In this document: in pieces, positions 29,042 through 36,578 of the stretch
Numbering within the stretch: position 1 is the first letter of the stretch
Layout of the letters: every line of letters begins with the position of its first letter
NCBI RefSeq assembly: GCF_002834385.1
Contig: NZ_PITQ01000008.1
Coordinates: forward strand, 124,001-188,000
DNA: 64,000 nt
DNA from: Rahnella sp. AA
GTDB lineage: Bacteria; Pseudomonadota; Gammaproteobacteria; Enterobacterales; Enterobacteriaceae
Direction: 5' to 3'
The notes under the pieces: model-generated
The model's input: the letters and a program-made list of their open reading frames with translations, nothing else
Databases searched by the model: none
What the model was told of the DNA's origin: nothing
Program-made: the position numbers and the translations under genes

Positions 29042-29101
29042 CTGCTGTGCAAGCAGTTTAGGAAAATCTGTACTAGAAATTGTTCACTGCTGTACAAGCA
29101 G
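29042..29101 (+). ncRNA. Mini-crRNA (CreR/CreA-like): two degenerate I-F repeats and a 17-nt guide
   Basis: Plus strand, opposite to the cas genes. Hairpin 1 CTGCT-GTGCA-AGCAG (29042-29056), handle TTTAGGAA (29057-29064; canonical CTTAGAAA), guide AATCTGTACTAGAAATT (29065-29081), then GTTCACTGCTGTACAAGCAG (29082-29101), which is the array repeat's first 20 bases with two changes. Both hairpins replace the closing C-G pair by U-A, a compensatory pair. Csy4 cutting after each stem would release a 45-nt RNA in place of the usual 60. Its guide matches the csy-ward promoter. A -10-like TATACT at 28980-28985 could start it, but no convincing -35 is seen. Such units are known as Cas-regulating RNAs or as the antitoxin RNA of CreTA pairs. 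Confidence 0.8.
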
Positions 29102-29102
29102 C

Positions 29103-29124
29103 GGCGCACTCAATCGAGTGCGCC
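29103..29124. terminator. Hairpin over the cas2-3 stop codon
   Basis: Perfect 9-bp stem GGCGCACTC-AATC-GAGTGCGCC that contains the cas2-3 TGA (29110-29112) and starts two bases after the second pseudo-repeat. There is no T-run on either side, so intrinsic termination is uncertain; it may cap the 3' end of the mini-crRNA precursor or of cas2-3 mRNA. Confidence 0.45.
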
Positions 29125-32100
29125 AAACACGCCCAGTATTTCGTGCCAGCACCATCGTTTAGTGGCATCTTCGCGCAACCGTATTTCTCCAAAAATCGTG
29201 CTGACGCGCCTGAGTTCCCAACCAAAGTTTTCGGCAAGCCGCTGATAAATCGTTTCACAATCCATGTCCATCCAGGCACTGACGCCCTGCACGTAATCTA
29301 GGCCTGTCGGCTTAAATGCACTGCTGTCCTTCCAGCCTTCAGCTCCCTCATCTGTCTGACGAAAGCGTGGCTCATCGCCTTCGTCTTCCAGCCATAACGC
29401 ATAAAGATTATCCGGCGCGGACTGGCGGAACGGCGTGAGCCTTTGCAGCTCACCGCACCAGGTTGCTTCATCACGCCACCAGCGGGCAGCGTAATTATCA
29501 GTACAAGGCTGGCGACCGGACAATTCCGCCCAGAGCCGCCCGTGCTCCATATCTGCCAGCCTTTCATTGGGTTTCAGCACCTCAGGTTCCTGAATGCGAG
29601 CAATGGCATTGATGATTGCGAACTGTTCTGGCTCCAGCAAATCGTGCAGATCATGGCTGGCAAACAGATGGCTGCCGCTGCCTTCGGCACCCGGCTTGTG
29701 ATATGCCGGGCGCTGCGGTGTTGTTTGTTGCAGGGCTTTGACGTTCTTATGCAGGATATGAATATTCTGTAAGGCCGGGGGATTTTGCCGGTGGCGTTGT
29801 ACACGACCAGCGAGCTGGATCAGCGAGCGCATCGAACTCGGCTCAGCGATAGCCCAGTCATAATCGTGGTCGCGGCCAATTTCGGCAACTGCTGTGGCAA
29901 GCACGATAAAAATGTGGTGCCTTTCCGGTTGCTGCCCGATGGCCTGCTGAATTTCACTGACCTGCCAGATGGCTTGCGGATCATAACGGTTCAGCGTCGC
30001 ATCCAGCCGGTTCTCGATATGTGCACGCATCGCCAGCGGGTGCTGGCTGTGGTACACGCAATAATGTAACCGGTAATCTTCAGGCGAAGCAGTCGCGAGA
30101 AGGCGCTGCGCGACGGCCACCAGCGGATCGATATTTGCCATTCTGACGATGCCCACAGAAATCGTTTTATCACCGTCATTTATCTGATTATGGCGCTGAT
30201 GCAGTTCAAAGACTGACTGATGAATACGCTGCGCGACAGCGTCCAGAACGTGGCTTTCACGAATGCTGGCGGGTGATGTGACAACAAGAATCGCCTTACG
30301 CAGCGCCTGAGCCTGCTGCAACTGGCTGACACGTTTTTCGACAAATGCCCGATGTTGTACACCGAAGGATTTTCCGGTCATCTGCTGGCTTTTGGCCACA
30401 TTGTACTCGTCAAACCATACACAGCAGATATTCACCGGTAGCCCCGGCTGCCCGCAGGCTTGCTGGTAGTCTTTCCGCCCTGCCGCATAAGCGCTAAACA
30501 ACGCCTGCACCAACGCTGGTGCCAGCGTGGCGGAAGACAGCAAGACCCGCGAGCCCAGCATTCCCGCCCAGTTGACTAACCGGCAAAGCGCGGGGAGATC
30601 AGCCAGTTCAAAATCGTCGGGTTCGTCGAGGACCAAATCGGACGTCAGCAGACGCAGCATCGGGGCTATCTGATGCCCCCCGTGCAGGCTTTCCGTCGCC
30701 GGGATCAGATGGTCAATCGTCGTGACCAGTACAGGCGCACTGAGTAATTTCAGCAGCGTTCCCTTATCTTTCAGCCACTGGCCTAACCGTCCCGAATCGA
30801 GCGTTCCGTCATAGCGGACATACTGATGTTCCGCAAAAAGCGCATCGGCAGACTGGCTGCCGGTTTTCACCGGGCTGGTACGATCATCATTTAGCTGATG
30901 CAGCCGCTGAACTGCCTGTGAGCCAATCAGCACAGCCAGATCTTCTTTATCCAGATGTAGCTTTTCGCCAAGGGCATCCCCGGTTTGCAGCGTCAGCGTT
31001 CGCAGGCCGAGTGCGACAGAAAAGCGACAACCCCGCGCCTCATCTGAGAGGCCATACATGATGCGGGCGTTCGCCAGTGTTTTACCGCAACCCGTCGAGG
31101 CCATATTGATACCAAAAAATCCGTGCTCGCCCGCCTGCTCCCGAAGGCCGCAGGCGACATCAAACGCCTCATCCTGCCAGCGAAATTTCGCATCCGGCGT
31201 CCGTTTCTTAAAGCCTTTGTGGCGGGCAATGGCCGGCAATGTCCCCCGCAACAACGGCAGGCTTTTCGCCAGCAAATACGCATTCTGGCTGACGCCGACG
31301 TTGTGCTCATCTAACTGCTGTTTGCACGCTCCGGCTTTATCCGTATTGGCGAACGCCGCATAGCCGGGGTCCTGCCATCCGGCAGTGGCAGGCAAGGAAG
31401 AATAAAGATGGTCGGAGAGCATTAAAACCAGCCGGGCGATATGGCGGGTAAAACGCTGTTCGGAAATAGCATGAGGAGAGGTGAACAGGGAGAGTTGCAA
31501 TGCCCGGTTCGCAAACTTGTGTGCTTTACTGCGCCAGGTGGCACTTTGCAACGGCGTCCCGTACGGAAACTGCCAGACGCCGCTCAGCTCTTTTTCGGTC
31601 CATTTTGCTTCCATATTGGTGGAGTTCCAGCAAGCCGCAAGCTGCTGATCTTGCCAGTGATCAATATCGCTAAGTTGCGGGGGATTCTGGTGGTGATCAT
31701 TAACCCCCTGACGGGGATAAACCGGCAAACGGTGGTGTGAAACAATCAGCCATGCAACAAACCGTGCAACAGGCGGCAACCCCTCCAGCGGGCTGTGCAG
31801 CCCATGATACGTAGCCAGATTATTGATCATGGCTTTCTCGCTATCCGCAGAGAGGGAGGCTAAAGACCTGAGCCATTGTTCATCCGTCTGCCCGGCAACA
31901 AATGCCCGAAACAACCAGACAGAAATCCACTCATGCCTGAAAGGCTCGAAGCTTTTCCCCTTCCCTTTTAATTTATTCTGAAATAACCGGTTGGCTTTAC
32001 CAAAATCATGAAACAGACCGGCAATGGCGGCAAGCAGCGCCAGGGTTTGCAGGCTGTGAAATGAATTTTCACTGTCAGATTTAAGAATATCCCGCCGGGT

Positions 32101-32376
32101 GGAATGTGTCGGCACCGAGCCTTTTTCATTAAACCGGCGGATATTCCCGACAATCCATATAACTTCTGTTTGATTATTGGATTTAATCCAGTGGCAGGCG
32201 ACCGCCGTATTTCTGCGAGCCGTCTTTTTCAATATCTGGCGTAATGTATTAAGCCCTTCAAGAGTGATCGCCGTCTGCCAGGTTCTTTCTCCCTTACGTT
32301 CGGCAAACTGATCGATAATTCTGCGGGTTTCGATTAAGGCTTTTTTATTACATTCAGAGACCAGTAATATATTCAT
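29110..32376 (-). CDS. cas2-3: Type I-F Cas2-Cas3 fusion nuclease-helicase
   Basis: 1088 residues, normal for the type I-F fusion. A Cas2 domain (1 to about 95) opens MNILLVSECNKKALIETRRI. An HD nuclease domain follows with His123-Asp124 in LFHDFGKANR. The superfamily 2 helicase has Walker A STGCGKTLANARI, box II DEPDDF, SSATLAPAL and a terminal AGRVQRHR motif. All catalytic motifs are intact, so target degradation should work. The start overlaps the stop of the cas1 remnant (ATGA). Normally Cas2-3 acts with Cas1 in spacer acquisition, and that partner is missing here. It is separated from csy1 by the mini-crRNA region. Confidence 0.98.
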   Translation of the reverse strand: MNILLVSECNKKALIETRRIIDQFAERKGERTWQTAITLEGLNTLRQILKKTARRNTAVACHWIKSNNQTEVIWIVGNIRRFNEKGSVPTHSTRRDILKSDSENSFHSLQTLALLAAIAGLFHDFGKANRLFQNKLKGKGKSFEPFRHEWISVWLFRAFVAGQTDEQWLRSLASLSADSEKAMINNLATYHGLHSPLEGLPPVARFVAWLIVSHHRLPVYPRQGVNDHHQNPPQLSDIDHWQDQQLAACWNSTNMEAKWTEKELSGVWQFPYGTPLQSATWRSKAHKFANRALQLSLFTSPHAISEQRFTRHIARLVLMLSDHLYSSLPATAGWQDPGYAAFANTDKAGACKQQLDEHNVGVSQNAYLLAKSLPLLRGTLPAIARHKGFKKRTPDAKFRWQDEAFDVACGLREQAGEHGFFGINMASTGCGKTLANARIMYGLSDEARGCRFSVALGLRTLTLQTGDALGEKLHLDKEDLAVLIGSQAVQRLHQLNDDRTSPVKTGSQSADALFAEHQYVRYDGTLDSGRLGQWLKDKGTLLKLLSAPVLVTTIDHLIPATESLHGGHQIAPMLRLLTSDLVLDEPDDFELADLPALCRLVNWAGMLGSRVLLSSATLAPALVQALFSAYAAGRKDYQQACGQPGLPVNICCVWFDEYNVAKSQQMTGKSFGVQHRAFVEKRVSQLQQAQALRKAILVVTSPASIRESHVLDAVAQRIHQSVFELHQRHNQINDGDKTISVGIVRMANIDPLVAVAQRLLATASPEDYRLHYCVYHSQHPLAMRAHIENRLDATLNRYDPQAIWQVSEIQQAIGQQPERHHIFIVLATAVAEIGRDHDYDWAIAEPSSMRSLIQLAGRVQRHRQNPPALQNIHILHKNVKALQQTTPQRPAYHKPGAEGSGSHLFASHDLHDLLEPEQFAIINAIARIQEPEVLKPNERLADMEHGRLWAELSGRQPCTDNYAARWWRDEATWCGELQRLTPFRQSAPDNLYALWLEDEGDEPRFRQTDEGAEGWKDSSAFKPTGLDYVQGVSAWMDMDCETIYQRLAENFGWELRRVSTIFGEIRLREDATKRWCWHEILGVFGALD

Positions 32377-32513
32377 TCGCCGGCCTGCCCAAGTTGCTGA
32401 GCCGTATTTTGTAATGTATCAATCATTACATCGAGTGCGTCTGCGCGTTGGTAAGATGGCGCACTACGCCTCTTCTGAAATGCCATCGCGGCAGGCATTA
32501 ATCTTTCAGCCAT
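32373..32513 (-). pseudogene. cas1: C-terminal remnant of cas1 (type I-F)
   Basis: A 46-codon frame with its own ATG and AAGGA, ending in a TGA that overlaps the cas2-3 start. Its end, QRADALDVMIDTLQNTAQQL, agrees with the C-terminus of type I-F Cas1 as I remember it (RAQALDFMIDTLKDVAQ in P. aeruginosa), and the gene position is that of cas1. Cas1 is normally about 325 residues, so roughly the first 280 residues, including the metal-binding Glu/His/Asp site, are gone. The preserved frame suggests a clean internal deletion that kept translational coupling to cas2-3. It may be translated as a small fragment. Confidence 0.8.
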
Positions 32514-32718
32514 TTGGTGTTCCTTTTATTGGCGTCCGGAAAGCACAGAAATTAAAGTAACCTAATCGGATGAAACATCAACACTTAAACATATACCCGC
32601 CCTGCATTCTTTCAAATATGTTGGTTTTTATTATGTTGTATTTCCACGATTGAATTGTTGTTAAGTAATTGTGTTAAAAAAATAATTAACCCTTTCCCTT
32701 TTGGGAAGTGGAATTACC
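32514..32718. other. AT-rich gap between cas1 remnant and array trailer
   Basis: About 205 bp, clearly AT-rich. On the minus strand TTGATG-N16-TACTTT (near 32542-32569) is a weak promoter candidate for the cas1 remnant-cas2-3 unit. No trace of the missing cas1 coding sequence was recognised here. Confidence 0.5.
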
Positions 32719-33826
32719 GCTTTTGGCTGCCTATACGGCAGTGAACGGTGCGCCGACAATCCACCGCCGGTTCTTCATTTTCTAAGCTGCCTGTACGGCA
32801 GTGAACAAATTTGAGGAAATCGCGTGACCGGTTGAGAATTTCTAAGCTGCCTGTACGGCAGTGAACGGGAATGTCTCGATTTTTGAGTCTGGCCTCCCTT
32901 TCTAAGCTGCCTGTACGGCAGTGAACCTAATTCTCCTTCGTCATTTACGTCTACATATTTTCTAAGCTGCCTGTACGGCAGTGAACTACCCCGAATTATT
33001 GTAGAAGTGAACGGCCCCTTTCTAAGCTGCCTGTACGGCAGTGAACTGTGTATGCTTGAGCTTGGGCGGTATCCAGTCTTTCTAAGCTGCCTGTACGGCA
33101 GTGAACATCTTGCGGCGAGCGGTGCCATTTAGAATGCTTTTCTAAGCTGCCTGTACGGCAGTGAACATGGAAACAAGCATCTGCGCACCGAAAATGAATT
33201 TCTAAGCTGCCTGCACGGCAGTGAACGGTCTGAGATTCACCTAGGGTTTATCTGTCCATTTCTAAGCTGCCTGTACGGCAGTGAACCTTAACGTAGCACC
33301 GCCTGGTCAGCCTCCAAGTTTCTAAGCTGCCTGTACGGCAGTGAACGGAATGACGGAGTTGCTGACCGTTCGCATCATTTTCTAAGCTGCCTGTGCGGCA
33401 GTGAACATTAAAACTTATTCCGACGCACTACCAAGCCTTTTCTAAGCTGCCTGTGCGGCAGTGAACCTGAAGATTTCGCGAATACCCAGCTTCACTATTT
33501 TCTAAGCTGCCTGTGCGGCAGTGAACCCTCACTTCGGCATCACGCGCGGCCAGGTGGCTTTCTAAGCTGCCTGTGCGGCAGTGAACACCGGCAATAACCA
33601 GTCCCCCTGCTTATCGTTTTTCTAAGCTGCCTGTACGGCAGTGAACTTTCTGGATTAGGCTGCAATCATGTATTTAGTTTTCTAAGCTGCCTGTACGGCA
33701 GTGAACGATAATTTAGGGGATACTTGGCGACGCATGCCTTTCTAAGCTGCCTGTACGGCAGTGAACATGAAGACTCTGCGGTTCTTCGCTGTGATGAGTT
33801 TCTAAGCTGCCTGTACGGCAGTGAAC
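32719..33826 (-). CRISPR. Type I-F CRISPR array, 19 repeats and 18 spacers
   Basis: 28-bp repeats start at exactly every 60th base from 32719 to 33799, so all 18 spacers are 32 bp. The RNA-sense repeat is on the minus strand (begins GTTCACTGCC, ends CTTAGAAA, stem CTGCC/GGCAG), so the leader is at the high-coordinate end. The repeat at 32719-32746 is degenerate over its RNA 3' end, as expected for the trailer. Four neighbouring repeats (33379, 33439, 33499, 33559) and one at 33199 differ only in the 5-nt loop. Spacers look unrelated to each other; none was seen to match the rest of this window by eye. Confidence 0.98.
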
Positions 33827-33942
33827 AGTTACAGAATAGCGGGATCCAAATCAAAAACAATGTGTTAAGCGCTTTATAGCGCCAAAACCCTTTTTTATGG
33901 CAGTGATAATATGTTAAGTAATATCAATGCGTTAGCGAGGCT
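33827..33942 (-). promoter_or_regulatory. CRISPR leader
   Basis: Next to the leader-end repeat. AT-rich, with an inverted repeat GCGCT-TTAT-AGCGC near 33871-33884 and a run reading CATAAAAAAGGG on the minus strand. The leader should hold the pre-crRNA promoter, but no unambiguous -10/-35 pair can be picked. Confidence 0.6.
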
Positions 33943-33971
33943 AAAAAATAAAGGGGTAAATTTACCCCCTT
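33943..33971 (-). terminator. Terminator of the Ner-like gene
   Basis: Palindrome GGGGTAAATTTACCCC (33953-33968) followed on the minus strand by TTTATTTTTTAG. It lies 39 bp past the regulator's stop and would protect the CRISPR leader from read-through. Confidence 0.75.
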
Positions 33972-34009
33972 TCGCCTTGCTTCATTTTTTGTCTCAAAAG
34001 ACGCCGGTA

Positions 34010-34219
34010 TTAGATTTCAGTGTATCGGCTCGGCCAGATCACTTCGGCTCTCACGCCAATCGCTTCGGCGATCAGCCGTTCGCCTTTTGGCCATTTGCGC
34101 GTTAGCGCATTCGACAGCGTTGAAGAACATAACCCCGCTTCACGGGATACTGCGGCCAGTGTGGTGCCTTTCTTTTTAATTGCGGCGATGATATCAGCCT
34201 GATGCCAGTCCTTTTTCAT
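34010..34219 (-). CDS. Ner/Nlp-family DNA-binding regulator
   Basis: 69 residues, essentially one winged-helix-like HTH domain of the Ner family (phage Mu Ner, E. coli Nlp/SfsB). Diagnostic blocks are KKDWHQADIIAAIKKKGTTL, LCSSTLSNALTRKWPKGE and the terminal EVIWPSRY. Such proteins are phage repressors or host regulators derived from them. Its start overlaps the stop of the upstream gene by four bases (ATGA), so the two are co-expressed. It is the gene nearest the CRISPR leader; any link to CRISPR control is untested. Confidence 0.88.
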   Translation of the reverse strand: MKKDWHQADIIAAIKKKGTTLAAVSREAGLCSSTLSNALTRKWPKGERLIAEAIGVRAEVIWPSRYTEI

Positions 34220-34605
34220 TGGATCACCTCGCCTGAGGCATAGAGCGAACAGCGCAGCATCTCGAAACGTTCACACAGCACAAACGCTAAAATCTCTTTT
34301 ATTCTCTTATCATGCAGCGTCAGCAGTGCAAAGTTCAGGGCAGAACATTGATCACAAAGTTCTTCCGGTTCCGCTTCGGTGTAATCAAATAAACCGTCGT
34401 CTAATGGAATCCCCATATTTTGGCGGTGTTCGGGAACAGGCTGGCGTAACGCTATCTCAAGGTTCATCAGTTGGGTTTGCAGCATCAGGCAAAGTTTATC
34501 CTGCGCGTCGTCATTTTGCGGATTCACCAGCGCATTCGCGAGTAACCTGCATCTGTCTGTGAGCGTCCATGAGTCGGGGAGTATTTCTGAAATCTGAGTG
34601 TTCAT
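34216..34605 (-). CDS. Hypothetical protein, operon partner of the Ner-like regulator
   Basis: 129 residues, not recognised. It is soluble and mostly helical by composition, acidic in the middle (DDGLFDYTEAEPEELCDQCS), rich in Leu, with seven cysteines and no signal peptide or membrane segment. Overlap with the Ner-like gene by ATGA suggests a shared phage or mobile-element origin. The function is unknown. Confidence 0.7.
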   Translation of the reverse strand: MNTQISEILPDSWTLTDRCRLLANALVNPQNDDAQDKLCLMLQTQLMNLEIALRQPVPEHRQNMGIPLDDGLFDYTEAEPEELCDQCSALNFALLTLHDKRIKEILAFVLCERFEMLRCSLYASGEVIQ

Positions 34606-34635
34606 TAGTTCATTTCCAATAGATTGGGTATCACG

Positions 34636-34734
34636 TTACCACTGGAGTCCTACACTCAGGTGGTAACTCAGACGGGGGTAGGAATATCGGTTCTATTGGG
34701 TACCGACCAGCTAAAGCTGCCCCGCCTGAGTCAC
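34636..34734 (+). ncRNA. Possible C4-type antisense RNA
   Basis: Two sets of inverted repeats: 34636-34648 with 34654-34666 (TTACCAC and GTGGTAA ends), and 34662-34677 with 34719-34734 (GGTRACTCAGRCGGGG, 14 of 16 bases). The structure and the short frame that follows resemble the C4 RNA ahead of icd/ash-type genes of P1/P4-like phages. Assignment rests on memory of the pattern and could be wrong. Confidence 0.35.
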
Positions 34735-34783
34735 CGAAAATATAATACGGTATAAATCCGTTTTATAAAGGTGAAGCATAGCG

Positions 34784-34966
34784 ATGGCACAAAAAAACGC
34801 CGTGTCATCAAAAGATTACCGAGTTCCTACACCCGGCTGCGGATTTTGCCGCAGCGGGCAGACAATAACCGGATATCCCCACAGAACAAACGGGCAAAGC
34901 GCAGGAATGGGATACTGCTTCCAGAGAGTTTTTATGGTTTTAAATTTCTCTCCAACTGTATTTTAA
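34784..34966 (+). CDS. Short Icd/Ash-region-like frame, probable remnant
   Basis: 60 codons with two CxxC-like cysteines (GCGFCRSGQTITGYP), behind a TATAAT near 34741. The sequence is mostly a dispersed element that recurs at 37595-37701, where this reading frame is not kept open from an ATG, so coding is doubtful. In P4/P1-like immunity regions a short frame follows C4 RNA in the same way. May be non-functional. Confidence 0.3.
   Translation: MAQKNAVSSKDYRVPTPGCGFCRSGQTITGYPHRTNGQSAGMGYCFQRVFMVLNFSPTVF
34835..34941 (+). repeat. Direct repeat, copy A
   Basis: About 107 bp alignable without gaps to 37595-37701. The left part forms CTGCGG-ATTTTG-CCGCAG; the right part ends in an identical 27-base stretch (starting ATACTGCTTCC). 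The two copies flank the MFS-ftrA pair in the same orientation. Confidence 0.8.
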
Positions 34967-35021
34967 ACGCCTTGTGCCCGGCCTCTGCCTGGCTACGTCA
35001 GCCAGAGGTCATAATGAAAAT

Positions 35022-36464
35022 CTAGCGTGTACGACCAAACAGTATTTTGCTCGCCAGCGCCAGTGCCCAGACGCCTGTCGCGCCGTACAGCAAAACACCT
35101 GAAAAGCCGCCCGCCAGCGCTTGCGCTGAGATCCCCTGCGCGAGTGAAACGTCGCTGCCACCGGCTATCCGCTCGGCGATTGCCGGTAAATTTTCTCCGG
35201 CGGGCAGCAAGGCTTTCAGGCTGGAGGCAATGCCCGCGACAAGCAGGCTGCCCATCAGCGCGATGTTGATCGCCAGCGTGATAAGCCGCGCGCTGATATC
35301 AATCCCCGACGCCATCCCCGCACGGTCGCCGGGGACGGAACCGGTGGTGGTGTTGGTCACCGGCGTATTGGTCAGGCCCAGCGCGGCTCCGGCGATCAGT
35401 GCGCCCGGCAGCAGGCTGGTGTGTGTTGCGACGGCGATATTCATCAGCATAAAACCCGCACCGATGGTGAATAACCCCAGCGGGATCAGCCGTGCCGCGC
35501 CGAACCGGGCAGTCAGTTTTTCGCCCAGCGGCGGCATCAGCAACGTCGGTAATGTGTACGCAAGAAGCGCCAGCCCGGTCGCCACGCTGCTGTACCCCAG
35601 CCCGCTCTGGTAATAAACCGGCAGGTAAATCATCAGCGGCCAGAAGCTGAAGTTCATGCCCACAGACCCCATCAGCGCGCCGGAAAATGGCCGGATGCGG
35701 AACACAGAAAAATCAAACATCGGGTGCGGGTGACGTTTCTCCGTCCAGACAAACAGCACCGCGCTCAGCGCCGTTACCACAATAATGCTGCGCGCCAGCG
35801 TACTGCTCCAGCCCAGGCTGCTGCCCTGCGTAATCAGGTACGTTGCGCCCATGACGGTGACCGACAGCGTCAGCAACCCGCCGAGATCCAATTTTTTGAC
35901 CTGCCCGTCGCGGGATTCCACCACGTTGTTCAGCGCCAGAATCAGGGTGATCACCGCGATAAAACAATGCACCAGAAATACCCACTGCCAGCTCAGCCAC
36001 GCCACCAGAAGCGCGCCGATAATCGGCCCGAAGCCCAGCCCGAAGCCGAAGGTAATCCCCCACGCGGCGAATGCCTGGCTGCGTGCCTTGCCTTGCGGAA
36101 ATTGCGTGGAAAGAATGGCAATGAGGCACGTCAGCATCGCACCGCCGCTCAGCCCCTGAAGAAAACGCCCGGCAATCAGCCACGCGGCGCTGCCGGATAA
36201 TCCGCACATCAGCGACGTCAGCCCGAACGCGGCGATGCTGATGACGAATATGCGCTTGCGGCCAAAACGGTCCGCCAGCGTGCCGGTTGCCATCAGCACG
36301 GTTGTGCAAGCCAGCGTGTACGCGTTCATGATCCACTGAAGTTCGCGGAAACTGGCGTGCAGCTGCGTTTCAAGCACCGGCGAGATAACCGGTACGCTGG
36401 AGATTTCCAGCCCTGACATCAGGGCGGCGAGGCACACAGCCATCAGTGCCAATGTGTTTTTCAT
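35022..36464 (-). CDS. MFS multidrug exporter, DHA2 (14-helix) family
   Basis: 480 residues from the ATG at 36464, which has AGGA at good distance; an ATG at 36500 lacks one. It is a polytopic inner-membrane protein with the MFS motif A GTLADRFGRKR after helix 2 and the antiporter motif C region (GITFGFGLGFGPIIGALLV). Proton-driven export of drugs or toxic organic compounds is the family role; the substrate is unknown. It is divergent from an AraC-type regulator 114 bp away, which probably controls it. Confidence 0.9.
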   Translation of the reverse strand: MKNTLALMAVCLAALMSGLEISSVPVISPVLETQLHASFRELQWIMNAYTLACTTVLMATGTLADRFGRKRIFVISIAAFGLTSLMCGLSGSAAWLIAGRFLQGLSGGAMLTCLIAILSTQFPQGKARSQAFAAWGITFGFGLGFGPIIGALLVAWLSWQWVFLVHCFIAVITLILALNNVVESRDGQVKKLDLGGLLTLSVTVMGATYLITQGSSLGWSSTLARSIIVVTALSAVLFVWTEKRHPHPMFDFSVFRIRPFSGALMGSVGMNFSFWPLMIYLPVYYQSGLGYSSVATGLALLAYTLPTLLMPPLGEKLTARFGAARLIPLGLFTIGAGFMLMNIAVATHTSLLPGALIAGAALGLTNTPVTNTTTGSVPGDRAGMASGIDISARLITLAINIALMGSLLVAGIASSLKALLPAGENLPAIAERIAGGSDVSLAQGISAQALAGGFSGVLLYGATGVWALALASKILFGRTR

Positions 36465-36578
36465 GCGTAAATCCTGCAAACGTTGAGAGGCGTTCAGCAT
36501 GAAAGATTGGCGGCGAAGTGGAAATCAGCGGATATGCCATGTATCGTCAAGATCATGCCAAACTGACGGTAACCTGTT
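36465..36578. promoter_or_regulatory. Divergent promoter region, MFS exporter/FtrA-like regulator
   Basis: 114 bp. Two same-direction ATGCCA motifs (36535 and 36555, 20 bp apart) are possible operator half-sites for the AraC-type regulator. No clear -10/-35 pair was chosen. Confidence 0.35.

Noticed and set aside
29037-29109. Degenerate repeats as a decayed ordinary array
   Set aside because: The gap between repeat units is 17 instead of 32, orientation is opposite to the main array, stems show compensatory change, and the guide matches the local promoter, all of which fit a selected regulatory RNA better than decay.
32775-33128. 117-codon frame with repeated SLPYRQLRK units (and a similar frame at 33666-33860)
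   Set aside because: It is the CRISPR repeat read in one frame; repeat and spacer together are 60 bp, a multiple of three, so the frame stays open by chance.
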